Positions 17,561-27,700 of a DNA stretch of 64,000 nt are shown piece after piece. The stretch spans positions 37,172-101,171 of the forward strand of contig JAWXBM010000018.1 of NCBI GenBank assembly GCA_034440115.1, read 5' to 3'. Made by a program: the position numbers and the translations under genes. The stretch comes from JAWXBM01 sp034440115 (lineage in GTDB: Bacteria; Pseudomonadota; Gammaproteobacteria; Xanthomonadales; SZUA-36). The notes below the pieces were generated by a model. The model saw only the letters and a program-made list of their open reading frames with translations. It was not told the DNA's origin and did not search any database. The number at the start of each line of letters is the position of its first letter. Positions within the stretch are counted from its first letter, which is position 1.

Positions 17561-18343
17561 TCAGTCCTTACGCACATCTTTGACTGGCTGGCAGCGAAAC
17601 ACCGTCTGGTGTTCCTGCGCCGTACCTTCTGCGCCCGAACCCTTGGCATATTGGCGGTTCCATAAGGCATCCAGGTCAGGCTTTTCTTGTGGGGTGCCCG
17701 CCTTTAATTTTTGCTGACGCTGCTGGTAATTTTGCTGGCGCACACCCCCCCATTCTTTGAATTGTTGCGCAAATTCCGGATCAGCGGATAAGTCCTTCAC
17801 TTCGATTTGCGTTTCTTCCAGCAAAGCCAGCGGGTAGGGGAAAATCCGCGCGATCGGTTCGCCTTCCTCGAATCGGATCGTCACGTCTGGCGTCGTGATG
17901 CGCCAGTTCATGGTGAACGGAAAGGGCAGCCAGTCGGTGCGGATAAAACCATCCAGCGGCGTGATGTGTGGCCGGTCATGGTTGGCAGGCCCGGTGACCA
18001 CCAATCCATACTCGGGTGGGGTTTTGAACAGGAAGGGTAAGTCCCAGGTGACCACGCCTGTGCCGAAGTGGGACTTAGGACCAAAACGGATCTCGCGCTC
18101 CCGGTAGACAAACAGCTGGCTTTGCGGTGTGAGACCATTCCAGCGGAATTCGCAACTCACCGGGTTGAGAATTTCCCAACCCATGGTGTTGGCTGCGGTC
18201 ATGGGAATGCAGCGATAGGCATAGTTTTCCGGTGTCCGGTCCATCCATTCGCGCTTGGGCCTGGCCGGACGGATTAGTTTGTCCACGCCCTCAGGCGCAC
18301 CGGGCAGGACGAAGGCTGAAATCAGGTTCTGCTTAGCGCTCAT
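17561..18343 (-). CDS. DUF6065-like protein of unknown function
   Basis: 260 residues from the ATG at 18343 (MSAKQNLISAFVLPGAPEG); the frame is open to 18382. Conserved-looking blocks are REWMDRTPENYAYRCIPMTAANTMGWEI, SHFGTGVVTWDLPFLFKTP, LDGFIRTDWLPFPFTMNWRIT and EGEPIARIFPYPLALLE. I recall these as the DUF6065 family, a probably cytoplasmic beta-rich protein (no signal peptide). The C-terminus (about 210-260) is charged and rich in Gln. In related genomes such genes often stand near oxygenase and hydroxylation genes, but here it is isolated between GST and glnS. Function unknown. Confidence 0.65.
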   Translation of the reverse strand: MSAKQNLISAFVLPGAPEGVDKLIRPARPKREWMDRTPENYAYRCIPMTAANTMGWEILNPVSCEFRWNGLTPQSQLFVYREREIRFGPKSHFGTGVVTWDLPFLFKTPPEYGLVVTGPANHDRPHITPLDGFIRTDWLPFPFTMNWRITTPDVTIRFEEGEPIARIFPYPLALLEETQIEVKDLSADPEFAQQFKEWGGVRQQNYQQRQQKLKAGTPQEKPDLDALWNRQYAKGSGAEGTAQEHQTVFRCQPVKDVRKD

Positions 18344-18491
18344 GGTTAACCTCACCGGTGACACCGGCCGCTGATATTTCAATGGATCATAGTGGTGAAC
18401 TGACTCAATGCGGTAGAATTTACCGTTTTAGCCGAATCGAAACCAAATGTTTGAACTAAATTAATCGGCGCCAGGGCAGCAGAGAACCTTC

Positions 18492-20156
18492 ATGAATACC
18501 GAAGAAAGTACCAAAACGACCCACTTCATTCGCAACATTGTGATCAGCGACCTGGCAAGTGGTAAACACAAATCCGTGCTGACGCGCTTTCCTCCCGAGC
18601 CGAATGGTCACCTGCATATTGGCCATGCCAAATCGATTTGCCTGAATTTTGGTATTGCTGCTGAATTTGGCGGCGGCACCAACCTGCGATTTGATGATAC
18701 CAATCCGCTGGCGGAGAACGAGGACTTTGAGCGTGCTATCAAGCAAGACGTTACATGGTTGGGCTTTGCATGGACTGAACTGCACCACGCTTCAGATTAT
18801 TTTGAACAACTGTATGCGTATGCGGTTCACCTGATTCGCAACGGCAATGCCTATGTCGAAGAATTGACGGCGGAAGAAATCCGTGAGTATCGCGGCACGC
18901 TGACTGAACCTGGTCGAAACAGCCCCTGGCGCGATCGCCCGACGGAGGAAAACCTGGATCTGTTTGCCCGCATGAAAGCCGGTGAATTTGAAGATGGCCT
19001 GTACGTACTTCGCGCCAAGGTCGATATGAGTTCACCCAATATCAACTTGCGTGACCCGGTGATATACCGCATCCGCAATGCCGCTCATCACCGTACCGGA
19101 GATACTTGGCATATCTATCCGATGTATGACTGGGCACATGGTATTTCGGATGCCATCGAAGGCATCACGCATTCGCTGTGTACGCTCGAGTTTGAAGACC
19201 ATCGCCCTTTGTACGACTGGTTCCTCGAAAACATCCCATCGCCCTGCCACCCACAGCAGATCGAATTCGCCCGCGGCAATCTTGATTACACCGTGATGAG
19301 CAAACGCAGGCTGAAACAGTTGGTGGAAGAGGGCCATGTCAGCGGTTGGGATGATCCCCGCCTGCCCACGCTTTCAGGGCTGCGTCGGCGCGGTTACAGT
19401 GCCTCTGCAATTCGTGCTTTCTGGGAAGAGATGGGTATCTCCAAGTCGGAAAGCATTATCTCCATGGGCGTTCTGGAAAATACTCTGCGCAATGATCTGA
19501 ACATTTCAGCACCGCGCAGCATGGCCGTGCTGGCGCCCCTCAAAGTGGTATTGACCAACTATCCCGAGGGCGAAACCGAATGGCTGGAAGCTGCGGTTCA
19601 TCCTCAGGATGAATCCATGGGCAGCCGTAAAGTGCCGTTGACGCGCGAAATCTGGATTGAACAAGAAGACTTTATGGAAGATCCCCCAGGTAAGTTCTTT
19701 CGCCTTAAACCGGGTGGCGAAGTGCGTTTGCGCAATGCCTTTATCATCCGCTGTGTCGCCGTGATCAAAAACGAAAGCGGTGAAGTCACAGAACTGCACT
19801 GCGAGTTCGATCCGGAGTCTCGTTCTGGTTTGCCGGGTGCAGCGCGCAAAGTCAAAGGCACGATTCACTGGGTATCTGCAGTACATGGCGTGCAAGCTGA
19901 AGTGCGTTTGTACGATCGCCTGTTCTCGGTACCCAATCCCTTGTCCGACAAGTCGCGCGACTTCCTCGAATTCATCAACCCTCATTCACTGGACATCATC
20001 ACCAACGCCGTGGTTGAACCCGCTGTCGCAGCGGGCAAGCCTGGTGATATTTACCAGTTTGAACGCACCGGCTATTTCGTGCATGACGCAGTGGATTCCC
20101 AGCCCGGCAAGCCGGTGTTGAATCGAGCCGTTTCCCTGCGCGACTCCTGGAAATAA
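18492..20156 (+). CDS. glnS: Glutaminyl-tRNA synthetase
   Basis: Charges tRNA-Gln with glutamine. 554 residues, the standard length of bacterial GlnRS. The class I HIGH signature is in PNGHLHIGHAKSICLNFG (about residues 37-54), the glutamine-binding region in DDTNPLAE and DMSSPNINLRDPVIYRI, and the KMSKS-type loop is VMSKRRL near 272. The C-terminal anticodon-binding beta barrels end with DAVDSQPGKPVLNRAVSLRDSW. The ATG at 18492 has a weak ribosome site. Transcribed alone. Its presence means Gln-tRNA is made directly, as usual in gammaproteobacteria. Confidence 0.97.
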   Translation: MNTEESTKTTHFIRNIVISDLASGKHKSVLTRFPPEPNGHLHIGHAKSICLNFGIAAEFGGGTNLRFDDTNPLAENEDFERAIKQDVTWLGFAWTELHHASDYFEQLYAYAVHLIRNGNAYVEELTAEEIREYRGTLTEPGRNSPWRDRPTEENLDLFARMKAGEFEDGLYVLRAKVDMSSPNINLRDPVIYRIRNAAHHRTGDTWHIYPMYDWAHGISDAIEGITHSLCTLEFEDHRPLYDWFLENIPSPCHPQQIEFARGNLDYTVMSKRRLKQLVEEGHVSGWDDPRLPTLSGLRRRGYSASAIRAFWEEMGISKSESIISMGVLENTLRNDLNISAPRSMAVLAPLKVVLTNYPEGETEWLEAAVHPQDESMGSRKVPLTREIWIEQEDFMEDPPGKFFRLKPGGEVRLRNAFIIRCVAVIKNESGEVTELHCEFDPESRSGLPGAARKVKGTIHWVSAVHGVQAEVRLYDRLFSVPNPLSDKSRDFLEFINPHSLDIITNAVVEPAVAAGKPGDIYQFERTGYFVHDAVDSQPGKPVLNRAVSLRDSWK

Positions 20157-20245
20157 CTATGGTGTTTCGGCCATGACCTTTCGCACCCTTACTGGGTAGA
20201 CAGATTTGCTACACTGCAAGCTGTCTCAAACTGGGGAGTAGCATT

Positions 20246-20830
20246 ATGGGTGGCTGGATTATTCTTGCGATTATCGGTGCGCTGGTTTTATTTGCAATAA
20301 CGATTTACAACCGCCTGGTCGCGGGTCGGAATCGTTATAAAAACGCTTTTGCACAAATTGATGTGCAACTCACACGTCGACATGACCTGATTCCCAACCT
20401 GGTGGAAACCGCCAAGGGTTATATGGCGCATGAGCGCGAAACGCTGGAAGCGGTAATCAATGCCCGCAACCTCGCTGTCAGTGGTCTCAAGCAGGCAGCC
20501 AAGGATCCTACTGATCCCGAAGCCATGCAACAGCTGTCACAGGCAGAGCAGGGCCTTTCTGGTGCCCTGGGCCGTTTGTTTGCGCTTTCTGAGGCCTACC
20601 CGGACCTCAAGGCCAACGAAAACATGATGCAGTTGTCGGAAGAACTGACCACTACCGAGAACAAGGTTGCGTTTGCGCGGCAGGCCTATAACGACTCGGT
20701 GATGGACTACAACACGCTGCGTGAGTCCGTCCCCAACAATTTCTTTGCGGGCTGGTTCAATTTCAAAGCCGCTGAATTGCTCGAAATCGAAGACGAAGCC
20801 AAGCGCGAAGTTCCGCGGGTTTCATTCTGA
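20246..20830 (+). CDS. LemA-family protein
   Basis: 194 residues: an N-terminal membrane helix (residues 2-24), then the LemA domain beginning YNRLVAGRNRYKNAFAQIDVQLTRRHDLIPNLVETAKGYMAHE, and ending FFAGWFNFKAAELLEIEDEAKREVPRVSF. The LTRRHDLIPNLV block is the family signature. A GGGGAG site precedes the ATG. It is followed by a membrane M48 protease in the same direction, a pair frequently found together, so the two are likely functionally linked, perhaps in envelope protein quality control. Confidence 0.93.
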   Translation: MGGWIILAIIGALVLFAITIYNRLVAGRNRYKNAFAQIDVQLTRRHDLIPNLVETAKGYMAHERETLEAVINARNLAVSGLKQAAKDPTDPEAMQQLSQAEQGLSGALGRLFALSEAYPDLKANENMMQLSEELTTTENKVAFARQAYNDSVMDYNTLRESVPNNFFAGWFNFKAAELLEIEDEAKREVPRVSF

Positions 20831-20831
20831 G

Positions 20832-20869
20832 AACGGCGGGGTCAGAGGGAAACGGCGGGGCCAGAGAAG
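20832..20869. repeat. Tandem 19-bp repeat with a GGGGTCAGAG core
   Basis: AACGGCGGGGTCAGAGGGA (20832-20850) is repeated with a few changes at 20851-20869, in the short gap between lemA and the M48 gene. The CGGGGTCAGAG core resembles REP units mobilised by RAYT transposases, although none is coded nearby. Confidence 0.55.
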
Positions 20870-20886
20870 TTAATCTCTAGCCACCC

Positions 20887-22866
20887 ATGAACTTTTTTGA
20901 ACAACAAGCCCAGGCCAAGAGTCGCTCGCGTTGGCTATTGTTCATCTTCGTATTGGCCGTGCTGGCCGTGATCATCGCCGTCGATTTGATCCTGATGCTG
21001 GCCTGGGGCATGTCGCCCATGCAAGCTGAAGGGGTGTCACCATTCAGTCTGCAAAACCTGCAACAAAACCTGCCTTTATTGACCGGTGGTGCGGTGGTCA
21101 GCGCCAGCGTCATTGGCCTGGCCAGTCTGTATCGCATCGGCAGCTTGCGCTCCGGGGGCGGACAGGTGGCACGCGAACTGGGCGGCACGCTGGTCGGTTT
21201 CGAACCCGGTGATCCCCTGCGCCGACGCCTGCGCAACGTGGTTGAAGAGATCGCTTTGGCGGCTGGTGTAGCGGTGCCGGAAATCTATGTGCTGGAAAAG
21301 GAATCCGGCATCAACGCCTTTGCCGCCGGTTTCTCGCCAGCAGATGCTGCTATTACCGTGACTCGTGGTTGTCTGGAAAAACTCAGCCGCGAAGAACTGC
21401 AGGGGGTGATCGCGCATGAGTTCAGCCATGTTCTGAACGGCGATATGCGGCTGAATATACGCTTGATGGGCGCCCTGTTTGGCATCTTGCTACTGGCGAT
21501 AATCGGCCGTCGCGTGTTGCTGCACAGTCGGCATTTTGGCCGCAGCCGCGACAAGAATGTGATGGTCGTCCTTTTGATTGCCTTTGGGCTTTTGATCGTG
21601 GGCTACGTGGGCCAGTTTTTTGGCCGCTGGATCAAGGCGGCGGTTTCACGCCAGCGTGAATACCTGGCAGACGCCTCGGCAGTGCAATTTACCCGCGACA
21701 ACCAGGGTATTGGCGGCGCGCTGAAAAAAATTGCAGCGTACAACGGCGGTTCCCTGATTGCCGCGGATTCCGAGGAAATCAGTCATATGTTGTTCGGCAA
21801 TGGCAGCAAAATGATGTTCTTTGCCACCCACCCGCCCATCGAAAAGCGTATCAAGCGGGTTGATCCCGGATTTCGACCAGAAGAACTGGACCGTTTAACA
21901 GCGCAGTTGGTAAATCAGGAAGTGAAGCGTGCCAAAGAGCAGGAAGAGGAGCGGGCCAAGGCTGCTGCATCCGGCGCGCCCGGAAAAGTCGGCGCCGATA
22001 TTTTTCTCGATCCAGCCAGTCTGATCGAGCAGATCGGCAAACCCGGCTGGGAACAGATACTGATGGCTGCGTCGCTGACCGCTTCTCTTCCGCTGAATGT
22101 GCGCCGGGCGACGCAATCAACGGAATGGGCCGCGGCGGTATTGTTTTATACCCTGCTGGATCACAACAGCGAGCTCAAGGAGCAACAATTGCTGTTGGTA
22201 GCAGGAGCCATGGGTAGCCATGTTGAATCACAGGTGCGATCCCTGATTGATGCCGGCGGTAAGCCCACTTCCGATCAGCGTTTGCCTCTGTTGGAATTGG
22301 CCTTTCCGGCGCTGAAGCGCCATCCGCTGGATTACATCAGCAAGGTGCTTGCGGCAGTGCAGGCATTGGTAAATCTCGATGGCAGAATTGATATTTTTGA
22401 ATATCTGTTATCACGCATCACCCTGCAACATGTGTGGGAGTCGCAAAATCCCGGTTCGGTGCGCATGGCGGGTAACAAATCCCTGTCCGCTTGCCTGCCT
22501 CAGGCTTTACGCCTGCTGGCCATACTGGCCATAAATGACAGCGATTCAAATGATGATGGCATTCCTGCATTCAGGGCCGGCGCCGCAGTTTTGGACCAAG
22601 CTGAAACCCAAATGCCGATGTCAGAGCCCATGCCTTTGATTGGACCTGAAGATTGGCCAGCTACGCTGGATCAGGATTTGCCCGTGTTGGACCGGCTGGC
22701 GCCGGGGGAGAAACAGAAGCTGGTGGCCGCACTGGTCACCACGGTTATGAAAGATGGCAACGCGGTCGTTGAGGAGCTGGAACTGTTACGTGTTACCTGT
22801 GATCTCTTACATGTGCCCTTGCCCATGTTGTCAGGCCTTAAGCCCTCAACACCAAACCAGCCCTGA
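20887..22866 (+). CDS. M48-family membrane metalloprotease with a long TerB-like C-terminal region
   Basis: 659 residues, about twice HtpX. Two N-terminal membrane helices (about 17-45 and 60-85), a catalytic M48 domain with the HExxH zinc site HEFSHVLNGD near residue 178, a further two helices near 200-245, and the third-ligand region REYLADASAVQFT near 258. After about residue 330 comes a 330-residue extension with DGRIDIFEYLLSRI (near 500) and MKDGNAVVEELELLRVTCDLLHVP (near 620-645), which resembles TerB-type helical bundles. The LemA partner is upstream. It converges on the GMC oxidoreductase with a one-base gap. Confidence 0.85.
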   Translation: MNFFEQQAQAKSRSRWLLFIFVLAVLAVIIAVDLILMLAWGMSPMQAEGVSPFSLQNLQQNLPLLTGGAVVSASVIGLASLYRIGSLRSGGGQVARELGGTLVGFEPGDPLRRRLRNVVEEIALAAGVAVPEIYVLEKESGINAFAAGFSPADAAITVTRGCLEKLSREELQGVIAHEFSHVLNGDMRLNIRLMGALFGILLLAIIGRRVLLHSRHFGRSRDKNVMVVLLIAFGLLIVGYVGQFFGRWIKAAVSRQREYLADASAVQFTRDNQGIGGALKKIAAYNGGSLIAADSEEISHMLFGNGSKMMFFATHPPIEKRIKRVDPGFRPEELDRLTAQLVNQEVKRAKEQEEERAKAAASGAPGKVGADIFLDPASLIEQIGKPGWEQILMAASLTASLPLNVRRATQSTEWAAAVLFYTLLDHNSELKEQQLLLVAGAMGSHVESQVRSLIDAGGKPTSDQRLPLLELAFPALKRHPLDYISKVLAAVQALVNLDGRIDIFEYLLSRITLQHVWESQNPGSVRMAGNKSLSACLPQALRLLAILAINDSDSNDDGIPAFRAGAAVLDQAETQMPMSEPMPLIGPEDWPATLDQDLPVLDRLAPGEKQKLVAALVTTVMKDGNAVVEELELLRVTCDLLHVPLPMLSGLKPSTPNQP

Positions 22867-22867
22867 C

Positions 22868-24439
22868 TCAGCTCGAGGCAGCTTCCGCCGCAAATTTCTC
22901 CGCAATCATGATGGTAGGTGCATTGGTATTGCCACTGACCAGAGTCGGCATGATGGAGGCATCGACTACGGCCAGGCCTTCCAGCCCGTGCACTCGCAAT
23001 TTGTGATCGACCACAGCCAGCGCATCCTGGCCCATTTTGCAGGTTCCAATCGGATGATAGATGCTCTCCGCTTTGCGACGGATAAACTCCATCAGCTCGG
23101 CTTCTGACTGCACAGCTTTACCCGGAAGTATTTCTTCACCCGCTGAGGCGGCAAATGCCGGTTGTGCAAAAATTTCCCGCGTCAGTCGGGCACATTCCAG
23201 CATCATTTTGCGGTCGTAATCGGAGTTCAGGTAGTTGGCATGGATGGCGGGTGCCGCGGCTGGGTCGCGGGACTTGAGGCGAATTTCGCCGCGGCTTTCC
23301 GGTTGTAATGCGCAGGCATGAATGGTCATGCCATGGCCGGGCAACCTGTTTCGACCATGATCATCCAGCAGCGCCGGCACAAAATGCATTTGTATATCCG
23401 GCCGGTCATCGGGGGCGTGGCGGGAAACGATAAAACCTCCGCCCTCTGCTATGTTCGAGCTGCCCGGACCTTTTCGGTCAAACAAATAACGCAAGCCGAC
23501 CGCTATGTCACTGAGCTGATCGTAAGTGATGGGCTGGAGGCTTTTGACCAAGGTGCAAATGTCCAGGTGATCCTGCAGATTCAGCCCCACGCCGGGCAGA
23601 TCATGGCGCACACGGATTCCGACACTGTGCAAATGTTCTGCTGGGCCAATGCCAGACAGCATCAACATCTGCGGGGAGCCTATGGCACCACCGGACAGAA
23701 TGATATTGCCACTTTCAGATCGAACTTCTTTGCCCTTCCAGCGATAGCGCACGGCTTCAGCGCGATGCTGGTGCAGTTGGATTTGCTCCACCACCGCCCC
23801 CGTGCGTACTACCAGGTTAGGCCGGTCCATGGCCGGCCGAAGGTAGGCGACAGCACTGCTGCAGCGGCGACCATTGCGCTGCGTGACCTGGTAAAGGCCA
23901 AAGCCGCGTTGCTGCGCGCTATTGAAGTCATCATTGCGCTTATACCCAGCCTGCTGCGCTGCTTCGATGAAGGTTTCACTGAGTGGATTGCTGTGGCGCA
24001 GATTTTGCACCGACAACGGACCACCCACGCCATGAAATTCAGAAGCACCATTTTCCTGGTCTTCAGATTTGATGAAATAGGGCAGTACATCAGCAAAACC
24101 CCAGCCCGGATTTCCGGCCGCAAGCCAGTTGTCATAGTCTTTGTGGTGACCACGGCAATAACACATGGCATTGATGGAACTGGAGCCTCCCAGCACGCGA
24201 CCGCGTGGCCAGAACAGCCTGCGGCCATTCAGCTCAGCCTCTGCTTCGGTGTCAAATTTCCAGTTGACGCTGGCCATTCCGACCAGCTTGGCCAGCCCGG
24301 CAGGCATGTGGATAAAAGGGTGCCAGTCGCGACCGCCAGCTTCAAGCAGCAACACCCGTGTATTGGGGTTTTCGCTTAGCCGGCCCGCCAGCGCGCAGCC
24401 TGCCGATCCGGCTCCTGCAATGATGTAGTCAAAAGTCAT
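22868..24439 (-). CDS. GMC-family FAD oxidoreductase (choline/alcohol dehydrogenase type)
   Basis: 523 residues from the ATG at 24439 (MTFDYIIAGAGSAGCALAGRLSE, the FAD Rossmann fingerprint). A GMC signature 1 is seen in GRVLGGSSSINAMCYCRGH (about 75-95) and signature 2 in ILSGGAIGSPQMLMLSGIGP (about 250-270). The C-terminal catalytic His/Asn region is YHPIGTCKMGQDALAVVDHKLRVHGLEGLAVVDAS with NAPTIMIAEK. This is the profile of choline dehydrogenase, AlkJ and related membrane-associated alcohol dehydrogenases. Substrate cannot be read. The start codon lies in the first unit of a 17-bp tandem repeat, which also supplies an upstream TTG that extends the frame by nine residues. Confidence 0.88.
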   Translation of the reverse strand: MTFDYIIAGAGSAGCALAGRLSENPNTRVLLLEAGGRDWHPFIHMPAGLAKLVGMASVNWKFDTEAEAELNGRRLFWPRGRVLGGSSSINAMCYCRGHHKDYDNWLAAGNPGWGFADVLPYFIKSEDQENGASEFHGVGGPLSVQNLRHSNPLSETFIEAAQQAGYKRNDDFNSAQQRGFGLYQVTQRNGRRCSSAVAYLRPAMDRPNLVVRTGAVVEQIQLHQHRAEAVRYRWKGKEVRSESGNIILSGGAIGSPQMLMLSGIGPAEHLHSVGIRVRHDLPGVGLNLQDHLDICTLVKSLQPITYDQLSDIAVGLRYLFDRKGPGSSNIAEGGGFIVSRHAPDDRPDIQMHFVPALLDDHGRNRLPGHGMTIHACALQPESRGEIRLKSRDPAAAPAIHANYLNSDYDRKMMLECARLTREIFAQPAFAASAGEEILPGKAVQSEAELMEFIRRKAESIYHPIGTCKMGQDALAVVDHKLRVHGLEGLAVVDASIMPTLVSGNTNAPTIMIAEKFAAEAASS

Positions 24440-24537
24440 GGATTGATAAATGTCATAGATTGGCAAAAGTCATAGGGCGGCAAATGGTCATGGTTTGGCG
24501 AATTCCATAGGGTGGAGTATTCCATACGATGGCGTAC
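24435..24537. repeat. Six imperfect 17-bp tandem repeats over the GMC start codon
   Basis: Units begin at 24435, 24452, 24469, 24486 (18 bases), 24504 and 24521. The plus-strand consensus is about GTCATAGGGTGGCAAAT. The first unit contains the GMC start (ATG on the minus strand, 24439-24437), and the other five extend upstream, so the array covers the GMC leader. Units 5 and 6 are the most diverged (TCCATAxxxTGGxxTAx). Confidence 0.8.
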
Positions 24538-24617
24538 TGAAGACAGCCAGCATCATACCTGCTTAATGGCTGCCGACAAGTCGGGAATCAACTCCTTTGC
24601 TATTTATTTAAGCAATC

Positions 24618-24646
24618 TTGATTGCGGCATCTGGTTTGCATAAATG
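24618..24646 (+). promoter_or_regulatory. Possible sigma-70 promoter for the RND pump genes
   Basis: TTGATT (24618-24623), 17-base spacer and TAAATG (24641-24646), about 100 bases before the pump start. The -35 is a fair match and the -10 moderate. It is the only well-spaced pair I see in the 310-base gap 24440-24749; the rest of that gap holds the repeat array and a pyrimidine-rich stretch. Confidence 0.35.
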
Positions 24647-24749
24647 TTAGGCTTTACGGTCTGCGTCGTCCTGTTTTTCCATTCCTGGTAATTGCTTTTG
24701 GAAGGGAATCGCGGCCGACTGATTCCTGTTTCAAGAGGTTCAAGCTGGC

Positions 24750-27700
24750 TTGCTTCTGACGCGAATTTCATTATCCAATCCCGTTGCAGTGGTGGTAGCC
24801 TGCTTGCTGCTGATCATTTTTGGCAGCATTTCCCTGTTTCGGTTGCCTGTTCAAATGGCTCCTGAGATTGAGCGTCCGGAGATTTCGATCGAAACGGTTT
24901 GGCGCGCTTCAGCGCCCAATGAGATCGAGTCGGAAATTGTTGAGCCTCAGGAGGACGTATTACGCAGTATCCCGGGCTTGTTGAAGCTTCAGTCTACCGC
25001 CAATTTTGGCAGTGGTTCGCTGAACCTGCAGTTTGCCATCGGCACGGATATGAGTCGGGCCCTGATCGAAGTAATGAACCGTCTCAACCAGGTTCCTCGC
25101 TATCCGGTCGATGCTGAGGAGCCCGTCATTGCCGTGGGTGGTGATGATTTTGACAAGGTCATTGCCTGGTGGGCGATATTGCCCATTGATGGCAACAGCA
25201 ACTCGATCGAGAGTTACCAGGATTATGTTGAAGATACCGTTATTACCCGCATGGAACGTGTTCCCGGCGTTGCGCGTGTTGGCTCTTTTGGTGGCCGCAG
25301 CCACGAAGTGCGGATTTCCTTTGACCCCTATAAAGCGGCCAACATCGGGCTTGATCTGACTTCCATTGCAGGCGAACTGGGCAGCAATGCGGATATATCA
25401 GCGGGCAGCAACGAAGTAGGGCGCCGACAATACACTCTAAGGTTCAGCGGCAAATATGATGTTCAGTCGCTCGGTGACCTGGTGCTGGAGTGGCGCGAAG
25501 GACGACCCATCAAGCTGCGCGATATTGCCACCATCGAGTTGACTATGGTGGATCCATCCGCGGTATTGCATCAAAACGGTAAACCTTCCATCTCGATATT
25601 TGCCATACCGGAATCCGGGGTTAATGTTCTGGAGGTTATGGCCGGGCTCAGCGATACGGTGGCCGATCTGGCCGAGAATAATCTGCAGCGCCAGGGCTTG
25701 CACATCTACAGTGATTATGACGAAACCAAGTACATTCTCGAATCCATCAGCATGGTGCGCAATAACCTGATACTGGGAATGTTGCTTGCTATCGTGGTGC
25801 TGTGGTGGTTCCTGCGCAAGTTCCGCGCCACCCTGATCGTAGCGCTGTCGATTCCTTTATGCATGTTCGCCAGCTTCATGGTGCTGGACTTTGCCGGCCG
25901 TACCCTCAACATTATTTCCCTGGCTGGGCTGGCATTCGCCTCCGGCATGGTGCTGGATGCTGCCATCGTTGTTTTGGAAAACATATTTCGCCAACGCGAA
26001 GCGGGGCGTCATGGTGGTGAAGCCTCCATGCGCGGCACCTCTGAGGTTTGGGGTGCGTTGTTAGCCTCTACCGCAACCACGGTGGCGATTTTTATGCCGG
26101 TGGTGTTTCTGGAAGATGAAGCCGGGCAACTGTTCGGCGATCTGGCCATTACCATTTCGGCTGCTGTAGTCGCCTCTTTGCTGGTGGCCGTTACGGTATT
26201 GCCAACCGCTGCCGCCAACTGGATCAAGGGCCATGCCATTGAAGACATTCACCACGACTGGTGGGAGTGGATCTCTGATCACATTATGCGCTGGACAGAT
26301 ACACCCCGACGGCGCTGGGCCTGGGTTGCCAGCCTCATTTTGATCCCCATGGCGCTGGCCGTTTTGTTGCTGCCGCCGGCAGATTATCTGCCGGAAGGGC
26401 GCAAGAATTTCTTTATGGGCTTTATCATTTCGCCTCCGGGCATAGGCATTGAAGTGGGGGAAGAAGAGTTGGTCAAAGTGATCGATCAACGCCTCGACCC
26501 CTATCTGAAACGAGAAAAACAACCCTACCTGGAGAATTACTTTCTGGGTATGGCTCGTGGCTGGGGGACCTTTATCGGTGGCAGTGCCGTCGATCCTGAG
26601 CGCATGGATGAACTTATCGATGTGGTCAACCGGGAGATTATTACAGGCTTTCCGGACACCTTTGGTTTCGCTGGTCGCGATCCCCTGTTCGGCGGTTCCC
26701 GCGGCGGCAGACAAATTGAAATCGATTTGTCTTCTGATTCCTTTGATTCTTTGCTGGCTGCCGGGCGGGCTGGATTTGACGCCATCATGCAGGCCATGCC
26801 AGAGGCTAACGTGCGGCCAGAACCGGGCCTGGAATTGGCCGAGCCGGAACTGCGACTGATACCGGATGACCGTAAGATTGCTGAAGTGGGCTGGAACCGA
26901 TCGCGCATGGCTACAGTCATCCGCGCCATGGGCGACGGTGCTTTTCTGGGCGAATACTTTGATGGCAGCCGTCGATACAACGTAGTTATGCGAGCGGAAA
27001 ACTGGGTGACGCCGGAGGAACTCGCGTCTTTGCCGGTAGCCACTGCCAGCGGTGAAGTAGTGACCATAGGCGAGCTTGCCGAGGTAACTCAGACTGCTGG
27101 TCCCAGCCAGATTCGTCGCATAGATCGAAAACGAACACTGACTCTGGCAGTAACACCACCTTCCAGCATGGCCATGGAAGAGGCTTTGGATATCATCAAA
27201 CAACAGGTAGCACCGGCCATACTGGCGCGCCTGCCTGAGAATGCTTCGATTACTTATCGCGGCACTGCAGAAGCACTGGACCAGGCGTTGCAAAGCATGT
27301 CGGGCAGTTTCCTGCTGGCGGTTGTCATACTTTATCTGTTGATATCAGCCTTGTTCCGCTCCTTTACCGATTCCTTGCTGGTGGTTTTGACCTTACCCAT
27401 GGCTACGGTTGGCGGAATACTGTCATTGCGCATGATGGATCTGGCGCTGCTGGGTTCCGGTGGCCAGCAAATGGATCTGCTCACCATGATCGGCTTTATC
27501 ATCCTGCTCGGGCTGGTTGTAAACAACGCCATCCTGTTGGTCTATCGCGCCCGCGATGCCGAGCGTGAAGGCATGAGCCGACGCGAGGCTGTGAACAGTG
27601 CCGTGCATTTACGCTTGCGTCCCATTCTGATGAGCACCATGACCAGTATTTTCGGCATGCTGCCGATGATGTTGATGCCGGGCTCCGGCACTGAGTTGTA

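Noticed and set aside
23318..24379. 353-codon plus-strand frame inside the GMC gene
   Set aside because: Opposite to a well-matched GMC oxidoreductase; no motif of its own.
26061..27293. Long antisense open frame (410 codons) opposite the RND permease
   Set aside because: The permease reading is strongly supported by motifs and length; the antisense frame has no recognisable domain and results from codon bias.
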